From Ulvibacterium sp965248315 (lineage in GTDB: Bacteria; Bacteroidota; Bacteroidia; Flavobacteriales; Flavobacteriaceae): a stretch of 64,000 bases of DNA. A model generated the notes under the pieces. That model did not search any database. It was not told where the DNA came from and worked only from the letters and a program-made list of their open reading frames with translations. Location: positions 2,790,001 through 2,854,000 of the forward strand of contig NZ_CBDFIX010000002.1 of assembly GCF_965248315.1 (NCBI RefSeq). Reading direction: 5' to 3'. Both the position numbers and the translations under genes were made by a program. This document shows, in pieces, positions 1 to 8,948 of this stretch (positions within the stretch are counted from its first letter, which is position 1; every line of letters begins with the position of its first letter).

Positions 1-652
1 TACCTTCGTGCAAAAAGTAAACGGAGTCATTTTCCTTTTTGGTAATGTCCGCATATACCTTCATAGCATCGCTCCCTAATTGCCCTAAACCGGCCTGTTG
101 TTCCGTTCGTGAATTCCATATCAATGCCTTTTGGGTATCAAAATTAAATCGGATGGAATCCGGTATTACCTCATTGCTGCCCTGCTTAAAGAAAGGGATT
201 TGTGTGTAGTTGCCCAAGGAATCTTTGATACGACCGGCATACACCTCATTCTTTATATAGTCCAAGATGATGATGCCTGCCTTTAATTCCGTATCCTGAT
301 AGTATATTTCAGCCTCGTTGTACAAATATATTTTTTGATCTTTTTGGCTCAATTTCACATAATCCTTGGCTTTGTATTTAATCTTATCCAATAAAATTGA
401 TTCCTTTTTATTTAGGGAGTCCGTTTGGGTGGAATCATTGGGAATACTATTGGGTAGAGCAGAAATAGGAAAGAGGGGGGCAATTATGGTATCCTTCTCC
501 GCCTTTATGGGTAGTGGAATTATTTGGTCTTCTTGGGCATTTACCCAAATTGAACCAACCAAAAGCAGCAATAGGAAAAGAAAATGTTTATTTGATTGCA
601 AGGCTATATATCCTATTTTTGTAAAGGTTTGGCTTTCCCCTAGCGTTGGCAT
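1..652 (-). CDS. lptD: LPS-assembly protein LptD/OstA-like, N-terminal part (runs off window)
   Basis: An open frame of 217 codons runs leftward past base 1, so only the N-terminus is visible. It has a signal peptide whose hydrophobic run ends GSIWVNAQ, a short acidic linker, then an OstA-like beta strand segment with IYLYNEAEIYYQDTELKAG and IIILDYIKNEVYAG, as in the periplasmic N-domain of Bacteroidetes LptD. This family inserts lipopolysaccharide into the outer membrane. The ATG at 652 gives a 40-residue leader. An in-frame TTG at 601 gives a classic 23-residue signal peptide (MQSNKHFLF...) and leaves room for a leader RNA behind the -7 element at 660-667, so I prefer TTG 601 although I give the longer frame. 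The gene is divergent from the amidase gene at 744, a frequent arrangement in Flavobacteriaceae. The family call rests on the visible third only. Confidence 0.8.
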   Translation of the reverse strand, partial: MPTLGESQTFTKIGYIALQSNKHFLFLLLLLVGSIWVNAQEDQIIPLPIKAEKDTIIAPLFPISALPNSIPNDSTQTDSLNKKESILLDKIKYKAKDYVKLSQKDQKIYLYNEAEIYYQDTELKAGIIILDYIKNEVYAGRIKDSLGNYTQIPFFKQGSNEVIPDSIRFNFDTQKALIWNSRTEQQAGLGQLGSDAMKVYADITKKENDSVYFLHEG

Positions 653-659
653 TGGAGAT

Positions 660-667
660 CAAACTTA
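660..667 (-). promoter_or_regulatory. Bacteroidetes-type -7 element for lptD
   Basis: On the minus strand these bases read TAAGTTTG, a perfect match to the TAnnTTTG consensus. No TTG is seen at the expected -33 position. Transcription would begin near 653, almost on the ATG at 652, which favours the TTG start at 601 for lptD. Confidence 0.4.
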
Positions 668-743
668 CATATATTTTTTGTTCCCCTTATAGCGTATTAC
701 CATAAATTTAACCAAGAGGGGAGCATTAAAACGCTGTTATATT

Positions 744-2105
744 ATGAATTTGAAACGGTTTTTTCCTATCATTTTTTTCTTGTCTGTTCTAGTTCTTAGT
801 GCCTTCAACAAAAATAATACCGAATTAACAAATAACGATCCCTTTGTTGTTGTTTTGGATGCGGGCCACGGCGGTCATGATCCCGGAAATCTTGGAAATG
901 GATACTTGGAAAAAAATATTGCGTTAAAAATTGTCCTTAAGGTGGGGGAGATGCTGGAAAGTTACCCGGAGATTAAGGTGGTTTATACGCGCAAGGATGA
1001 TACGTTTGTTGATTTATTCGTACGGGGCGAGATAGCCAATAAGGCCAATGCGGATCTTTTCGTATCCGTTCATTGTGATTCCCATTCTTCCGATGCTCAC
1101 GGAGCCGGTACATTCGTACTTGGCCTCCATGCCAATAAACAAAACTTCGAAATAGCCAAAAAGGAAAATTCCGTGATTTATTTGGAGGACAATTATGAAA
1201 CCCGATATGCGGACTATGATATCAACTCCCCGGAATCCATTATCGGATTGACCATTATGCAGGAAGAATTTCTAGATCAAAGCATTATGCTCGCCAAAAT
1301 AATGCAAGATAAATTTTCCGAGAAGTTGAAAAGAAACGATAGAAAGGTAAAACAAGCAGGATTCATAGTACTTCATCAGACATTTATGCCTAGTGTTTTG
1401 GTAGAGACCGGATTTCTTACCAATAGATCAGAGGGGGCTTATTTAAATTCTCAAAAAGGGCAAACCGAAATGGGTACTGCTATTGCGGAAGCCATCTTAA
1501 AATATAAGAACGGCGTTCAGGCCAATACAGCGGCCGTTCCTATACAATCTACACCAGAAGTGCCATTGCCGACGAAGGATGAGACCTTAAATTCAGAGAA
1601 AACAGTTCAGACCGAAACCGAGGAGCCGAATAAAAAACCATTGGATTCTTCAGTGAATGAAGTGGAAAAAGTTACCAAAGCTGAAAAAGTAGATAATTCA
1701 TCATCTGGTACATTGGAAAATGCTCCCAAAGGTATTGATATTGTCAAAAAAGAAACTCCAAAACAAAATAGCGACCCTATTAAAAACCAAGAAACAGCTG
1801 CACCCTCTAAAGATAAAGAGGCTTCCCCCAAACCTTCGGCCAATATCGTTTTTAAGATACAATTGCTCGCCAGTTCCAAGGATTTAAGCCCTACATCTAG
1901 TAATTTCAAAGGTTTAAGTAGGATTTCCAAGGAACCTTACAACAATCTTTTTAGGTATTTCTATGGCAGCACCAGTTCGTACCGGGAAGCCGGAATGTTA
2001 AAACGGAATGCGGATTTAAAAGGGTACACCACATCCTTTATCGTAGCTTATAAGGATGGAAAACGCATTTCCATTCCTGAGGCTTTAAAATACGTTTCCG
2101 AATAG
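744..2105 (+). CDS. N-acetylmuramoyl-L-alanine amidase with SPOR-like C-terminus
   Basis: A zinc amidase that cleaves the amide bond between MurNAc and the stem peptide, acting in the periplasm during cell separation. Residues 1-20 form a signal peptide. The Amidase_3 domain (about 34-255) carries DAGHGGHDPGN with His42, then Glu56 and His110 (VSVHCDSH) as the zinc ligands expected in this fold, and SVLVETGFLTN with the catalytic Glu. A charged, low-complexity linker (about 260-370) leads to a C-terminal segment starting IVFKIQLLASS, which resembles the SPOR-like peptidoglycan-binding tail of Bacteroidetes amidases. The length of 453 aa is typical. It is divergent from lptD and followed after 54 bp by the MlaD-like gene, the usual flavobacterial order. 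The enzyme class is secure; which divisome partner activates it is unknown. Confidence 0.92.
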   Translation: MNLKRFFPIIFFLSVLVLSAFNKNNTELTNNDPFVVVLDAGHGGHDPGNLGNGYLEKNIALKIVLKVGEMLESYPEIKVVYTRKDDTFVDLFVRGEIANKANADLFVSVHCDSHSSDAHGAGTFVLGLHANKQNFEIAKKENSVIYLEDNYETRYADYDINSPESIIGLTIMQEEFLDQSIMLAKIMQDKFSEKLKRNDRKVKQAGFIVLHQTFMPSVLVETGFLTNRSEGAYLNSQKGQTEMGTAIAEAILKYKNGVQANTAAVPIQSTPEVPLPTKDETLNSEKTVQTETEEPNKKPLDSSVNEVEKVTKAEKVDNSSSGTLENAPKGIDIVKKETPKQNSDPIKNQETAAPSKDKEASPKPSANIVFKIQLLASSKDLSPTSSNFKGLSRISKEPYNNLFRYFYGSTSSYREAGMLKRNADLKGYTTSFIVAYKDGKRISIPEALKYVSE

Positions 2106-2159
2106 CACCGGTCTTAAAAATTTATTTCTAATTTTGTTAGCAATAGAAAAACCATCCTC

Positions 2160-3128
2160 TTGAAGTTATCTAGGGAAATTAAGACAGGAATCATTGTTAT
2201 TGGCGGAATCCTGTTGTTCGTTTTGGGATTTAGTTACTTAAAATCAACCCCTCTTTTTGATGATAACATAACGCTCTATGCCGTTTATGATAATGTGGGC
2301 GGGTTACAACCTGGAACCCCAGTTTCCATTAATGGGTATAATGTTGGGACGGTTAATGATATTCGATTTAATGATGATTCGGGCAGGTTATTGGTCACTT
2401 TCTCGGTCAAAAGTGATTTTGGATTCTCAAAAAATAGCTCGGTAGAACTCTATGATACCGGCATCATAGGTGGCAAGGGATTGCAAATAAATCCGATATT
2501 TGATGGTGCCCCAATGGTTTCCAAATATGATACACTATCCACGAAAACCAGGCCAGGGCTAACCGAGTTGGCACAACAAAAACTTACCCCATTGTTCAAG
2601 AAATTCGAATCTGCGGTTACAGATGCGGATTCTTTGCTGGTTAATGTCAATGATGTACTGGATGATAGGGCAAGGGGTGACTTAAGGGATGCCATCCATG
2701 GTTTGAACGGTTTGGTAAGTAGCCTTCAAGGTAGTGCCGAGGTGCTGAACAAGTTATTGAAGAACAATGAAGGTAAGTTGGATAGCTCGTTGACCAATTT
2801 CAAGGAACTTACCCATAATTTTTCAAAACTTTCAGATTCCCTGAATAACGCAGGTTTAGGCAGAACCTTGGCCAATCTGGAATCCACAATGGCCAGTTTA
2901 AATCGGGTAATGTCCAAAATAGATCAAGGTGACGGGACCTTAGGCAAACTTATGAACAACGAAGAGCTGTATAATAACTTGAGCAATGCCTCAAGGGAAC
3001 TGGATTTGCTCTTACAGGATTTCCGATTGAATCCCAAACGTTATGTAAATGTTTCCGTATTCGGTAAAAAACAAAAGGAATATACCGTTCCAGAGGATGA
3101 CCCCGCTGAGAAAACAGATGAACAATAA
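2160..3128 (+). CDS. MlaD/MCE family lipid-transport protein
   Basis: Starts with TTG at 2160; no ATG in frame would keep the N-terminal membrane anchor. One transmembrane segment (about residues 10-27, GIIVIGGILLFVLGFSYL) is followed by an MCE/MlaD domain (about 37-115) with YDNVGGLQPGTPVSINGYNV and the family's GIIGGKGLQI turn. The remainder (about 125-300) is helical with Asn/Leu-rich repeats, as expected for the helical stalk of MCE proteins. MlaD homologues form hexameric rings that carry phospholipid between inner and outer membrane. No permease or ATPase partner lies nearby, so partners must be encoded elsewhere. Its stop touches the next ATG (TAA then ATG at 3129), indicating co-transcription with the Fe-S gene pair, an arrangement common in Flavobacteriaceae whose functional reason is unclear. 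Confidence 0.85.
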   Translation: MKLSREIKTGIIVIGGILLFVLGFSYLKSTPLFDDNITLYAVYDNVGGLQPGTPVSINGYNVGTVNDIRFNDDSGRLLVTFSVKSDFGFSKNSSVELYDTGIIGGKGLQINPIFDGAPMVSKYDTLSTKTRPGLTELAQQKLTPLFKKFESAVTDADSLLVNVNDVLDDRARGDLRDAIHGLNGLVSSLQGSAEVLNKLLKNNEGKLDSSLTNFKELTHNFSKLSDSLNNAGLGRTLANLESTMASLNRVMSKIDQGDGTLGKLMNNEELYNNLSNASRELDLLLQDFRLNPKRYVNVSVFGKKQKEYTVPEDDPAEKTDEQ

Positions 3129-4460
3129 ATGCAATATCTTCCCAACATTTTATTTGTAGCTGCCTTGATAGCAGGTATTGGATTTTTTATCCGAAATGTG
3201 AAGAAATTGGCCCGTAACATAAAATTGGGCAAAAAGGTTGATGTAACGGACAACACTTCACTCCGATGGAGAAATATGTTCAAGATAGCATTAGGGCAGA
3301 CCAAAATGGTGGTTAGGCCAATTCCGGGATTGCTTCATATAATCGTTTATCTAGGATTTATAATTATCAATATAGAAGTACTGGAAATCATCATTGATGG
3401 TATTTTGGGGACCCATCGTGTTTTTTCACCATTGGGATCAGCTTACAACTTCCTTATCGCCTCTTTTGAAATATTGGCCTTGTTGGTCATTATTGCAGTA
3501 GTTGTCTTTTGGATACGAAGAAACCTTATGCGACTTGGCCGTTTTGTAAAACCAGAAATGAAAGGATGGCCAAAGACCGATGCGAATTGGATTCTATACA
3601 TCGAGTTGATCCTTATGGTACTTTTTTTAACCATGAACGGAGCGGATTATCAATTACAGCAGATGGATGCTGCCCATTATACAAAGGCAGGAGATTTTCC
3701 CATAAGTCAATTTTTAGCACCTTTTTTTAATGGCATGTCCATATCTTCGTTGATTTTGATTGAACGTTTGGCCTGGTGGCTTCATATTTTAGGCATCCTT
3801 TTCTTCTTGAATTATCTGTATTATTCAAAACATCTTCATATCCTATTGGCCTTTCCCAACACCTATTTTGGCAAATTAGGCCCAAAGGGTAAACTCAACA
3901 ATTTGGAATCAGTCACCAAGGAAGTAAGGTTGATGATGGATCCGTCGGCAGACCCTTATGCCGCTACTCCGGAAGTTGAAAATGGGGAGGAAGTCTCTAA
4001 GTTTGGTGCATCCGATGTAAAGGACTTGAGTTGGGTACAGTTGTTGAATGCCTACACCTGTACTGAATGTGGCCGTTGTACCAACGAATGTCCAGCCAAT
4101 CAGACCGGGAAAAAGTTATCGCCAAGAAAAATCATGATGGATACTCGTGATAGATTGGAAGAGGTGGGAAAAAATCTGGATATCAATAAAGGGATATTCA
4201 AAGATGACGGAAAGCAACTGTTGGATGATTATATTACCCGGGAAGAACTTTGGGCCTGTACTTCTTGTAACGCATGTGTCGAGGCCTGTCCCGTAAGTAT
4301 ACATCCTTTATCCATTATTATGGATATGCGCCAATATCTGGTGATGGAACAATCCGCAGCACCTTCCGAGCTGAACAATATGATGGGAAATATAGAGAAC
4401 AACGGAGCTCCTTGGCCATTTAACCAAATGGATAGGCTTAATTGGGCAAAAGAGAACTAA
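3129..4460 (+). CDS. Membrane-bound 4Fe-4S electron-transfer protein (HdrC-like)
   Basis: A fusion of an integral membrane half with a ferredoxin-like half. Hydrophobic helices are visible near residues 5-20, 65-90, 105-128, 150-170 and 210-230. The C-terminal domain has two classic 4Fe-4S motifs: Cys311, 314, 317, 321 (CTECGRCTNEC) and Cys377, 380, 383, 387 (CTSCNACVEAC). This is the HdrC/GlpC-like family linked to a NarI-like membrane anchor, which passes electrons between quinones and a soluble CCG-domain partner. That partner is the next gene, one base downstream, so the two form a complex by strong inference. Substrate and electron donor cannot be read from sequence. The family is well conserved across Bacteroidetes. 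Confidence 0.85.
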   Translation: MQYLPNILFVAALIAGIGFFIRNVKKLARNIKLGKKVDVTDNTSLRWRNMFKIALGQTKMVVRPIPGLLHIIVYLGFIIINIEVLEIIIDGILGTHRVFSPLGSAYNFLIASFEILALLVIIAVVVFWIRRNLMRLGRFVKPEMKGWPKTDANWILYIELILMVLFLTMNGADYQLQQMDAAHYTKAGDFPISQFLAPFFNGMSISSLILIERLAWWLHILGILFFLNYLYYSKHLHILLAFPNTYFGKLGPKGKLNNLESVTKEVRLMMDPSADPYAATPEVENGEEVSKFGASDVKDLSWVQLLNAYTCTECGRCTNECPANQTGKKLSPRKIMMDTRDRLEEVGKNLDINKGIFKDDGKQLLDDYITREELWACTSCNACVEACPVSIHPLSIIMDMRQYLVMEQSAAPSELNNMMGNIENNGAPWPFNQMDRLNWAKEN

Positions 4461-4461
4461 T

Positions 4462-5253
4462 ATGGAAAGTGAACTAAAAGTACCCACCATGGCCGAACTG
4501 TCCGCAGCGGGACAACAGCCTGAAGTCCTGTTTTGGGTGGGCTGTGCAGGAAGTTTTGATGACCGGGCCAAAAGAATCACCAAGGCATTTGCAAAGATTC
4601 TCAATAGGGCCAAAGTTTCCTTTGCGGTTTTGGGTACCGAGGAAAGCTGCTCCGGAGATCCTGCGAAAAGGGCGGGTAATGAGTTTTTGTTTCAAATGCA
4701 GGCGGTTTCCAATATTGAGGTACTTAATGCCTACGAAATTAAAAAAGTAGTTACAGCCTGTCCGCATTGTTTTAACACCATGAGGAATGAGTATCCCGAC
4801 CTTGGAGGGAAATATGAGGTAATGCACCATACCCAATTTTTAGGACAGCTTGTAGAGGAAGGCAAAATTACCCTTGAAGGTGGTAAATTCAAGGGAAAGC
4901 GAATTACATATCACGACCCATGTTATTTGGGTAGGGCCAACAATGTTTATGAGGCCCCTAGGGATTTGATAAAAAAGCTGGATGCCGAATTGGTAGAAAT
5001 GAAGAATTGCAAAAAAAAGGGACTATGTTGCGGTGCCGGGGGGGCACAAATGTTTAAGGAGCCGGAAAAAGGAGATAAGGATGTAAATATTGAGCGAACA
5101 GAACAGGCCTTAGAAACAAAACCGGATATTATCGCTGCCGCTTGTCCTTTTTGCAATACCATGATGACGGATGGTGTTAAGAATAAGGAAAAGGAAGCGA
5201 CTATTACCGTGAGGGACATAGCAGAGTTAATTGCCAATGCGGAGGAAATATAA
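4462..5253 (+). CDS. CCG-domain Fe-S protein (HdrB/LutA-like)
   Basis: A soluble protein with two cysteine-rich CCG domains: TACPHCFNTMRNEY and HDPCYLGRANNVYEAPR, then CCGAGGAQMF and ACPFCNTMM. Such domains bind a noncubane Fe-S cluster and act as the catalytic or electron-accepting subunit of heterodisulfide-reductase-like, lactate- and glycerol-3-phosphate-oxidising complexes. The start codon lies one base after the stop of the membrane Fe-S gene, so they are translationally linked. At 263 aa it has the usual length of stand-alone flavobacterial members. The physiological substrate is unknown. Confidence 0.85.
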   Translation: MESELKVPTMAELSAAGQQPEVLFWVGCAGSFDDRAKRITKAFAKILNRAKVSFAVLGTEESCSGDPAKRAGNEFLFQMQAVSNIEVLNAYEIKKVVTACPHCFNTMRNEYPDLGGKYEVMHHTQFLGQLVEEGKITLEGGKFKGKRITYHDPCYLGRANNVYEAPRDLIKKLDAELVEMKNCKKKGLCCGAGGAQMFKEPEKGDKDVNIERTEQALETKPDIIAAACPFCNTMMTDGVKNKEKEATITVRDIAELIANAEEI

Positions 5254-5326
5254 CCATTTAGTTTACCAGAATTGGTTTGTTATTCAATCTTTGAAGTTTA
5301 TTTTTTAATTCGTAATTCAACTAAAA

Positions 5327-5809
5327 ATGTTAGTGCATTTTGACGATTTGCCGGATACATCTAGAATCTGGATATATCAAGCCAATAGGAGTTTTAATCA
5401 AGAAGAGTTGGTTAATTTACAGTGTGAATTGGACGATTTTATCCAAAATTGGACGGCCCACGGCGGTGAATTAAAAGCGGGATATGAGATTCCCTATAGT
5501 AGATTTATTGTAATCGGTCTGGATCAGGCCCAAAATGCCGCGTCAGGTTGTTCCATAGATGCGTCAGTTCATTTTATCCAACACTTGGAAAAAAAATATG
5601 ATGTGGTGTTATTGGACAAAATGAACGTGTCCTACAAACAAGGAGAATATGTTGCCTATAAACCCTTGATAGATTTTAAGAAAATGGCCAAGCAAAGGGC
5701 CGTGTCCGAAAAGACTATTGTTTTCAATAATTTGGTGACCAATAAGGCAGAGTACAAAGAACATTGGGAAGTACCGGCATCGGAAAGCTGGCATTCCCGA
5801 TTTATGTGA
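5327..5809 (+). CDS. Conserved flavobacterial protein of unknown function
   Basis: A 160-aa soluble protein with no signal peptide or membrane segment. It begins MLVHFDDLPDTSRIWIYQAN and has an acidic, hydrophobic-patterned N-terminal half, then a basic stretch (IDFKKMAKQRA). From memory, homologues are widespread in Flavobacteriia and often labelled 'ABC transporter ATPase'. That label is not supported here: no Walker A, Walker B or LSGGQ signature is present. It follows the Fe-S pair by 73 bp on the same strand. No function is proposed. Confidence 0.7.
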   Translation: MLVHFDDLPDTSRIWIYQANRSFNQEELVNLQCELDDFIQNWTAHGGELKAGYEIPYSRFIVIGLDQAQNAASGCSIDASVHFIQHLEKKYDVVLLDKMNVSYKQGEYVAYKPLIDFKKMAKQRAVSEKTIVFNNLVTNKAEYKEHWEVPASESWHSRFM

Positions 5810-5919
5810 TTACGGGTTGGTGTTAAAGTTATGGCCAGCTTAAAACACTTGTTTTCCATTAAATCAATAAAATGCAATAATCATTTGGATTTTTAGTTGT
5901 TTCCCCTAGATACTTTTAT

Positions 5920-8832
5920 ATGCGATTCTCCTTAACCGTTTCTTTGTTGTTTCTTATTGTTTTAGGCATTGAAGCACAGGAAGGTCCGTTGATGGCAGAA
6001 GATAGTTTGGCACAATCTTCTTGGGTCAATGAACGGTATAGCGCAATGACCTTAGAGGAAAAGATCGGTCAATTGTTTATGATAAGTGTTGCTTCCAGCC
6101 AAGGTAAAGGAAGCACGGATAAATTAAAGGACCTTATAAAGGAACACGGAATTGGTGGGGTTATTTTTTCTACCGGAGGTCCTCAAAGGCAGGCCAAGCT
6201 CACCAACGAATATCAAGCCATTTCCAAACTCCCCTTATTGGTTGGCATGGATGCGGAATGGGGTTTATCCATGCGATTGGATTCCACCTTCGCCTTTCCC
6301 TGGAATATGACCTTGGGTGCCATTAAGGACAGTACTATTTTGGAAAAGGTTGGTTATAGGATAGGGTTGCACGCCAAGCGTTTGGGAGTTCATATAAACT
6401 TTGCACCTGATATTGATATAAACATAGACCCACAAAATCCGATTATTGGCAATCGCTCTTTTGGAGAGGATAGGGATAACGTGGCCCAAAAGGGTATAAT
6501 GTTTATGAAAGGCATGCACCGCGCCGGCGTACTCTCCAGTGGCAAACATTTTCCTGGGCATGGGGATACTGCAACCGACTCACACCATGCCTTGCCTGTA
6601 ATTAATGTCACTAGACAAAGATTGGATAGCGTTGAGTTGTATCCCTTTCAAAAATTAATAAATGAAGGTTTAAGTAGTGTAATGGTAGCCCATTTGAATG
6701 TTCCGGCCTTGGAAATAAAGGAAAACCTCCCATCATCATTGTCAGAACAGATTATATCCGGCCTTCTAAAGGAAGAAATGGGATTTAACGGATTAGTTTT
6801 TACCGACGCGCTGAATATGAAAGGAGTAACTGATAAACGCGAGGAAGGCGATGTGGAATTGGCCGCATTTTTGGCTGGAAACGATATATTGTTGATGCCC
6901 GGTAATATCAATAAGGCCAAAGAGAAGCTTTTAGCTGCGTATGAAAGGGGCCGTATAACTGAAAGACGACTTTCGGCATCCGTCAAAAAAATCCTGATGG
7001 CCAAATACAAAGTGGGACTAAGCGATTATAAACCTGTCCAGTTACAGAACCTTTATAAAGACCTGAATTCCCTACAGGATGACCTGGTCTATGACGAAGC
7101 TATTGAAAATGCCATCACCGTGGTAAAGAACAATTTTCAACTTATGGGTATCAAGAAATTGGAAAATAAAAAGATAGCCTATGTCAAATTTGGTGATGCC
7201 AACAGCAATTCCTTTGTGGAAGAACTGAATAAATATGCCAAGGTTACACAGGTTAACGGTAAGGATATTGCAACCTTAAAAAGAGAACTTTCAGACTATA
7301 ATTTGGTTATCATTGGTTATCATAAGAGCAATAGTAGTCCGTGGAAGCCCTATAAATTTTCAAAAAACGAACTCTTGTGGTTATCGGAAATAGCAAAACA
7401 ACGAACTTCAAATACCATTTTATCCGTTTTTGCCAAACCTTATGCGTTGATGGATGTTGCGTCCTTTAAGAGTATAGATGGGGTAGTGGTTGCCTACCAG
7501 AACAGTGACCAGGCCCAAAGAAAAACGGCACAGCTCATTTTTGGCGCCATTCCCGCGAAAGGGGTTTTACCTGTAACGGCACATCCGGACTTTCCTGTGA
7601 ATACCTCTTTCCGACTTGAGTCATTGAAACGATTAGGCTATAGTTTGCCCGAGAGTGTCGGTATGAGTTCAACAAAATTGACCGAAGTGGATAGATTGGT
7701 AAATGATGGACTGGATTCTTTGATGTACCCCGGTGCTCAAGTTTTGATAGCAAGAAAAGGAAAGGTTATTTACAACGAGGGATTTGGGAAACCAACCTAT
7801 AAATCCACAGAAAAGATAACACCTGGTCATATTTATGACTTGGCATCGATCACCAAAATATTGGCTACTTTGCCATTGGTGATGAAAATGGAGGAAAATG
7901 GTGATATTACTTTGAACAATACCTTTCAAGAGCTAGTACCTGAATATTCGGATACTGAGCTGAAGAATGTAACTGTTTTAAAAGCTTTATCACATTATGG
8001 TCGACTTCCAGCCTGGATAGCATTTTATGTTAGTACCTTGGATAAGGATAGAAAGCCTTCCAAGGATTTTTATAGAAATGAGCCCTCCCAGGGTTTTTCC
8101 TATAAGGTTTCGGACAATCTTTATTTAACGGATGCCTATCAGGATTCCATTTACAATAGAATAGGTAGACAAAGACTAAAGTCCAATAGATATCGCTATA
8201 GTGATGTTGCCTACTTTGTAATGAAAAAGTATATAGAAGAAACCTACCAAACCCCATTGGACAAACTCGCCAATGATTTTTTGTATAAACCTATAGGAGC
8301 TTTCAATACAAGTTTTAATCCCTTGGACAAATTCCCTAGAAATAAGGTTGTACCTTCGGAAGTGGATAAATATTTTCGGTATCAAATTGTACATGGATAT
8401 GTTCATGATATGGGAGCGGCCATGCAAGGCGGTGTTGGGGGGCATGCGGGACTTTTTAGTAATGCCAATGACGTTGCCAAGATAATGCAGATGTACTTGC
8501 AAGACGGATTTTATGGGGGAACCAGGTTTTTGGACTCCAGGACGGTCAAAAAATTCAATACATGTTATTTTTGCGATAAGGATGTGCGCAGGGGAGTAGG
8601 CTTTGACAAACCCCAATTAAAGGAGAAGGGACCTACTTGCGGATGCGTTTCCAGAAAAAGCTTTGGCCATAGTGGTTTTACGGGAACATATACGTGGGCA
8701 GATCCCGAAGAAGAAATCGTATATGTGTTTTTATCCAACAGGACCTACCCCACCGCCTCCAATACGCTTTTGGTGAAATCTGGACTTAGAACAAGAATTC
8801 AGCGCGCCATATATGATGCAATCATCGATTAA
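5920..8832 (+). CDS. Secreted GH3 glycosidase fused to a serine hydrolase domain
   Basis: A two-domain periplasmic enzyme. Residues 1-20 are a signal peptide ending GIEAQEG. The glycoside hydrolase family 3 domain (about 45-365) shows the NagZ hallmark KHFPGHGDTATDSHHALP (His/Asp dyad) and FTDALNMKGV with the presumed Asp nucleophile, typical of beta-N-acetylglucosaminidases. A GH3 C-terminal type segment follows (about 390-560). Residues about 580-965 form a class C beta-lactamase-like domain with Ser643 and Lys646 (LASITKI), a YSD motif in place of the usual YxN, and HSGFTGT. The architecture is typical of Bacteroidetes and suggests coupled sugar and peptide trimming of peptidoglycan, though the serine domain's substrate is inferred. 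It lies 116 bp before bshA, a neighbour seen in many flavobacteria. Confidence 0.9.
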   Translation: MRFSLTVSLLFLIVLGIEAQEGPLMAEDSLAQSSWVNERYSAMTLEEKIGQLFMISVASSQGKGSTDKLKDLIKEHGIGGVIFSTGGPQRQAKLTNEYQAISKLPLLVGMDAEWGLSMRLDSTFAFPWNMTLGAIKDSTILEKVGYRIGLHAKRLGVHINFAPDIDINIDPQNPIIGNRSFGEDRDNVAQKGIMFMKGMHRAGVLSSGKHFPGHGDTATDSHHALPVINVTRQRLDSVELYPFQKLINEGLSSVMVAHLNVPALEIKENLPSSLSEQIISGLLKEEMGFNGLVFTDALNMKGVTDKREEGDVELAAFLAGNDILLMPGNINKAKEKLLAAYERGRITERRLSASVKKILMAKYKVGLSDYKPVQLQNLYKDLNSLQDDLVYDEAIENAITVVKNNFQLMGIKKLENKKIAYVKFGDANSNSFVEELNKYAKVTQVNGKDIATLKRELSDYNLVIIGYHKSNSSPWKPYKFSKNELLWLSEIAKQRTSNTILSVFAKPYALMDVASFKSIDGVVVAYQNSDQAQRKTAQLIFGAIPAKGVLPVTAHPDFPVNTSFRLESLKRLGYSLPESVGMSSTKLTEVDRLVNDGLDSLMYPGAQVLIARKGKVIYNEGFGKPTYKSTEKITPGHIYDLASITKILATLPLVMKMEENGDITLNNTFQELVPEYSDTELKNVTVLKALSHYGRLPAWIAFYVSTLDKDRKPSKDFYRNEPSQGFSYKVSDNLYLTDAYQDSIYNRIGRQRLKSNRYRYSDVAYFVMKKYIEETYQTPLDKLANDFLYKPIGAFNTSFNPLDKFPRNKVVPSEVDKYFRYQIVHGYVHDMGAAMQGGVGGHAGLFSNANDVAKIMQMYLQDGFYGGTRFLDSRTVKKFNTCYFCDKDVRRGVGFDKPQLKEKGPTCGCVSRKSFGHSGFTGTYTWADPEEEIVYVFLSNRTYPTASNTLLVKSGLRTRIQRAIYDAIID

Positions 8833-8948
8833 TAGAAGTCTCTAATCCACCTGCCACGTCAACCTACGGCGATTACCAAATTCATAAACTTTCCTTAATT
8901 ACTCCCTGTCATACAAACCGACAATTTCGTTTTCGTTACATTTGAAAA

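Noticed and set aside
366..692. Plus-strand 108-codon open frame near the left edge
   Set aside because: It lies antisense to the lptD N-terminus, whose minus-strand frame has a clear signal peptide and OstA-like sequence.
8937..8944. TACATTTG as the bshA promoter giving a leaderless transcript
   Set aside because: A -7 match only five bases before the ATG and without a -33 TTG is weak evidence; it may be chance in AT-rich DNA.
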